Shown in pieces: positions 63,627-64,000 of a DNA stretch of 64,000 bases. The stretch covers positions 124,001 through 188,000 of the forward strand of contig NZ_JADPMR010000001.1 of the NCBI RefSeq assembly GCF_015686695.1. Direction: 5' to 3'. The position numbers were made by a program, and so were the translations under genes. The stretch is from Vibrio nitrifigilis. Lineage in GTDB: Bacteria; Pseudomonadota; Gammaproteobacteria; Enterobacterales; Vibrionaceae. The notes under the pieces are model-generated. The model did no database searches, had not been told where the DNA came from, and was given only the letters and a program-made list of their open reading frames with translations. The first letter of the stretch is position 1. Every line of letters starts with the position of its first letter.

Positions 63627-64000
63627 TCTCGTGTTTGTGTGCTCAAGTCAAAAGCCTATTGCTAGATCTTTTTTATTAGAGTTAGTCGTAGTTAGGTCGG
63701 AAGACTTCAACAAGGTGAAACTATACTATTGTCAATAATAACGCTGTCTCGAAGCTATTTCGAGATTAGTGAATCATTCTAATAGATATTAGACGTTAAA
63801 CAACAATGAATTGGACAAGAAATCGCAAACTGGTCAAGGTTTTTCGTTAATTTGACAAACTAACTGCTTAAATAATACCTTTCGCAGCGAAAAGATAGCC
63901 ATAACATGTGTAAAAAAGAATCATAAAAACAAAGACATTACTTTTTTAGATAAATACGAAATACGTTTAATAGGCCAAACTGGATAAATATTGCCAATAA
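63627..64000. other. Region upstream of rodZ
   Basis: About 370 nt with no recognisable gene. It carries the rodZ-ispG-hisS promoter region. The pilF/pilW gene that often precedes rodZ is not seen before the window ends. Confidence 0.5.

Noticed and set aside
1..64000. CRISPR arrays, tRNA/rRNA genes, insertion sequences or phage genes
   Set aside because: No regular short repeats with spacers, no cloverleaf sequences recognised by eye, and no transposase, integrase or phage proteins among the translated frames.

Overview
The window reads as chromosomal DNA of a Vibrio-like gammaproteobacterium. The right half is a typical Vibrionaceae core: guaBA, xseA and a rodZ-ispG-hisS-yfgM-bamB-der block. 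The middle carries a citrate fermentation locus (citCDEFXG, citS, oadGAB, citAB) of the V. cholerae/Klebsiella type. The assignment rests on gene content and protein similarity recalled from memory, not on a database search.

Positions 1-28038 hold an almost complete Hrp1-class type III secretion system (T3SS), the type known from Pseudomonas syringae, Erwinia and Pantoea rather than the usual Vibrio T3SS1/T3SS2. From the left edge: the 3' part of a DspE/AvrE-family effector; a leftward pilus operon hrpA-hrpN-hrpB-hrcJ-hrpD-hrpE; rightward hrpX-hrpY (two-component regulators); a second harpin-like gene and a small unknown gene; hrpJ-hrcV; hrpQ-hrcN-hrpO-hrpP-hrcQ-hrcR-hrcS-hrcT-hrcU; the ECF sigma factor hrpL; the effector chaperone dspF; and hrpF-hrpG-hrcC-hrpT-hrpV. 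Six sites fit the HrpL promoter pattern GGAACC-N15-CCAC (one has GGAACT). They lie before hrpA, the second harpin, hrpJ, hrpQ, dspF and hrpF, so the cluster appears to be one HrpL regulon. The usual sigma-54 activator gene hrpS is not in the window. Notable points are a harpin with a duplicated module, a separate Met-rich harpin, 60-bp tandem repeats abutting the hrpJ promoter, and hairpins at the predicted 5' ends of several HrpL transcripts.

Positions 28185-30050 contain a cytosine deaminase gene and a small conserved protein. Positions 30504-43328 form the anaerobic citrate module: CitS imports citrate with sodium, citrate lyase (CitDEF, matured by CitC, CitX and CitG) splits it into acetate and oxaloacetate, the OadGAB sodium pump decarboxylates oxaloacetate, and CitA/CitB sense citrate and activate the divergent operons.

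Positions 43366-50183 contain a small Cys/His-rich protein, a soluble FIST-domain chemoreceptor, an AGCS amino-acid symporter, a BASS transporter and an acetate transporter. Positions 50519-63614 are housekeeping: GMP synthesis, exonuclease VII, a zinc-ribbon protein, a tRNA-editing protein, the Der GTPase, outer-membrane assembly, histidyl-tRNA synthetase, isoprenoid synthesis and cell shape. No integrase, insertion sequence, tRNA, rRNA or CRISPR array was recognised.
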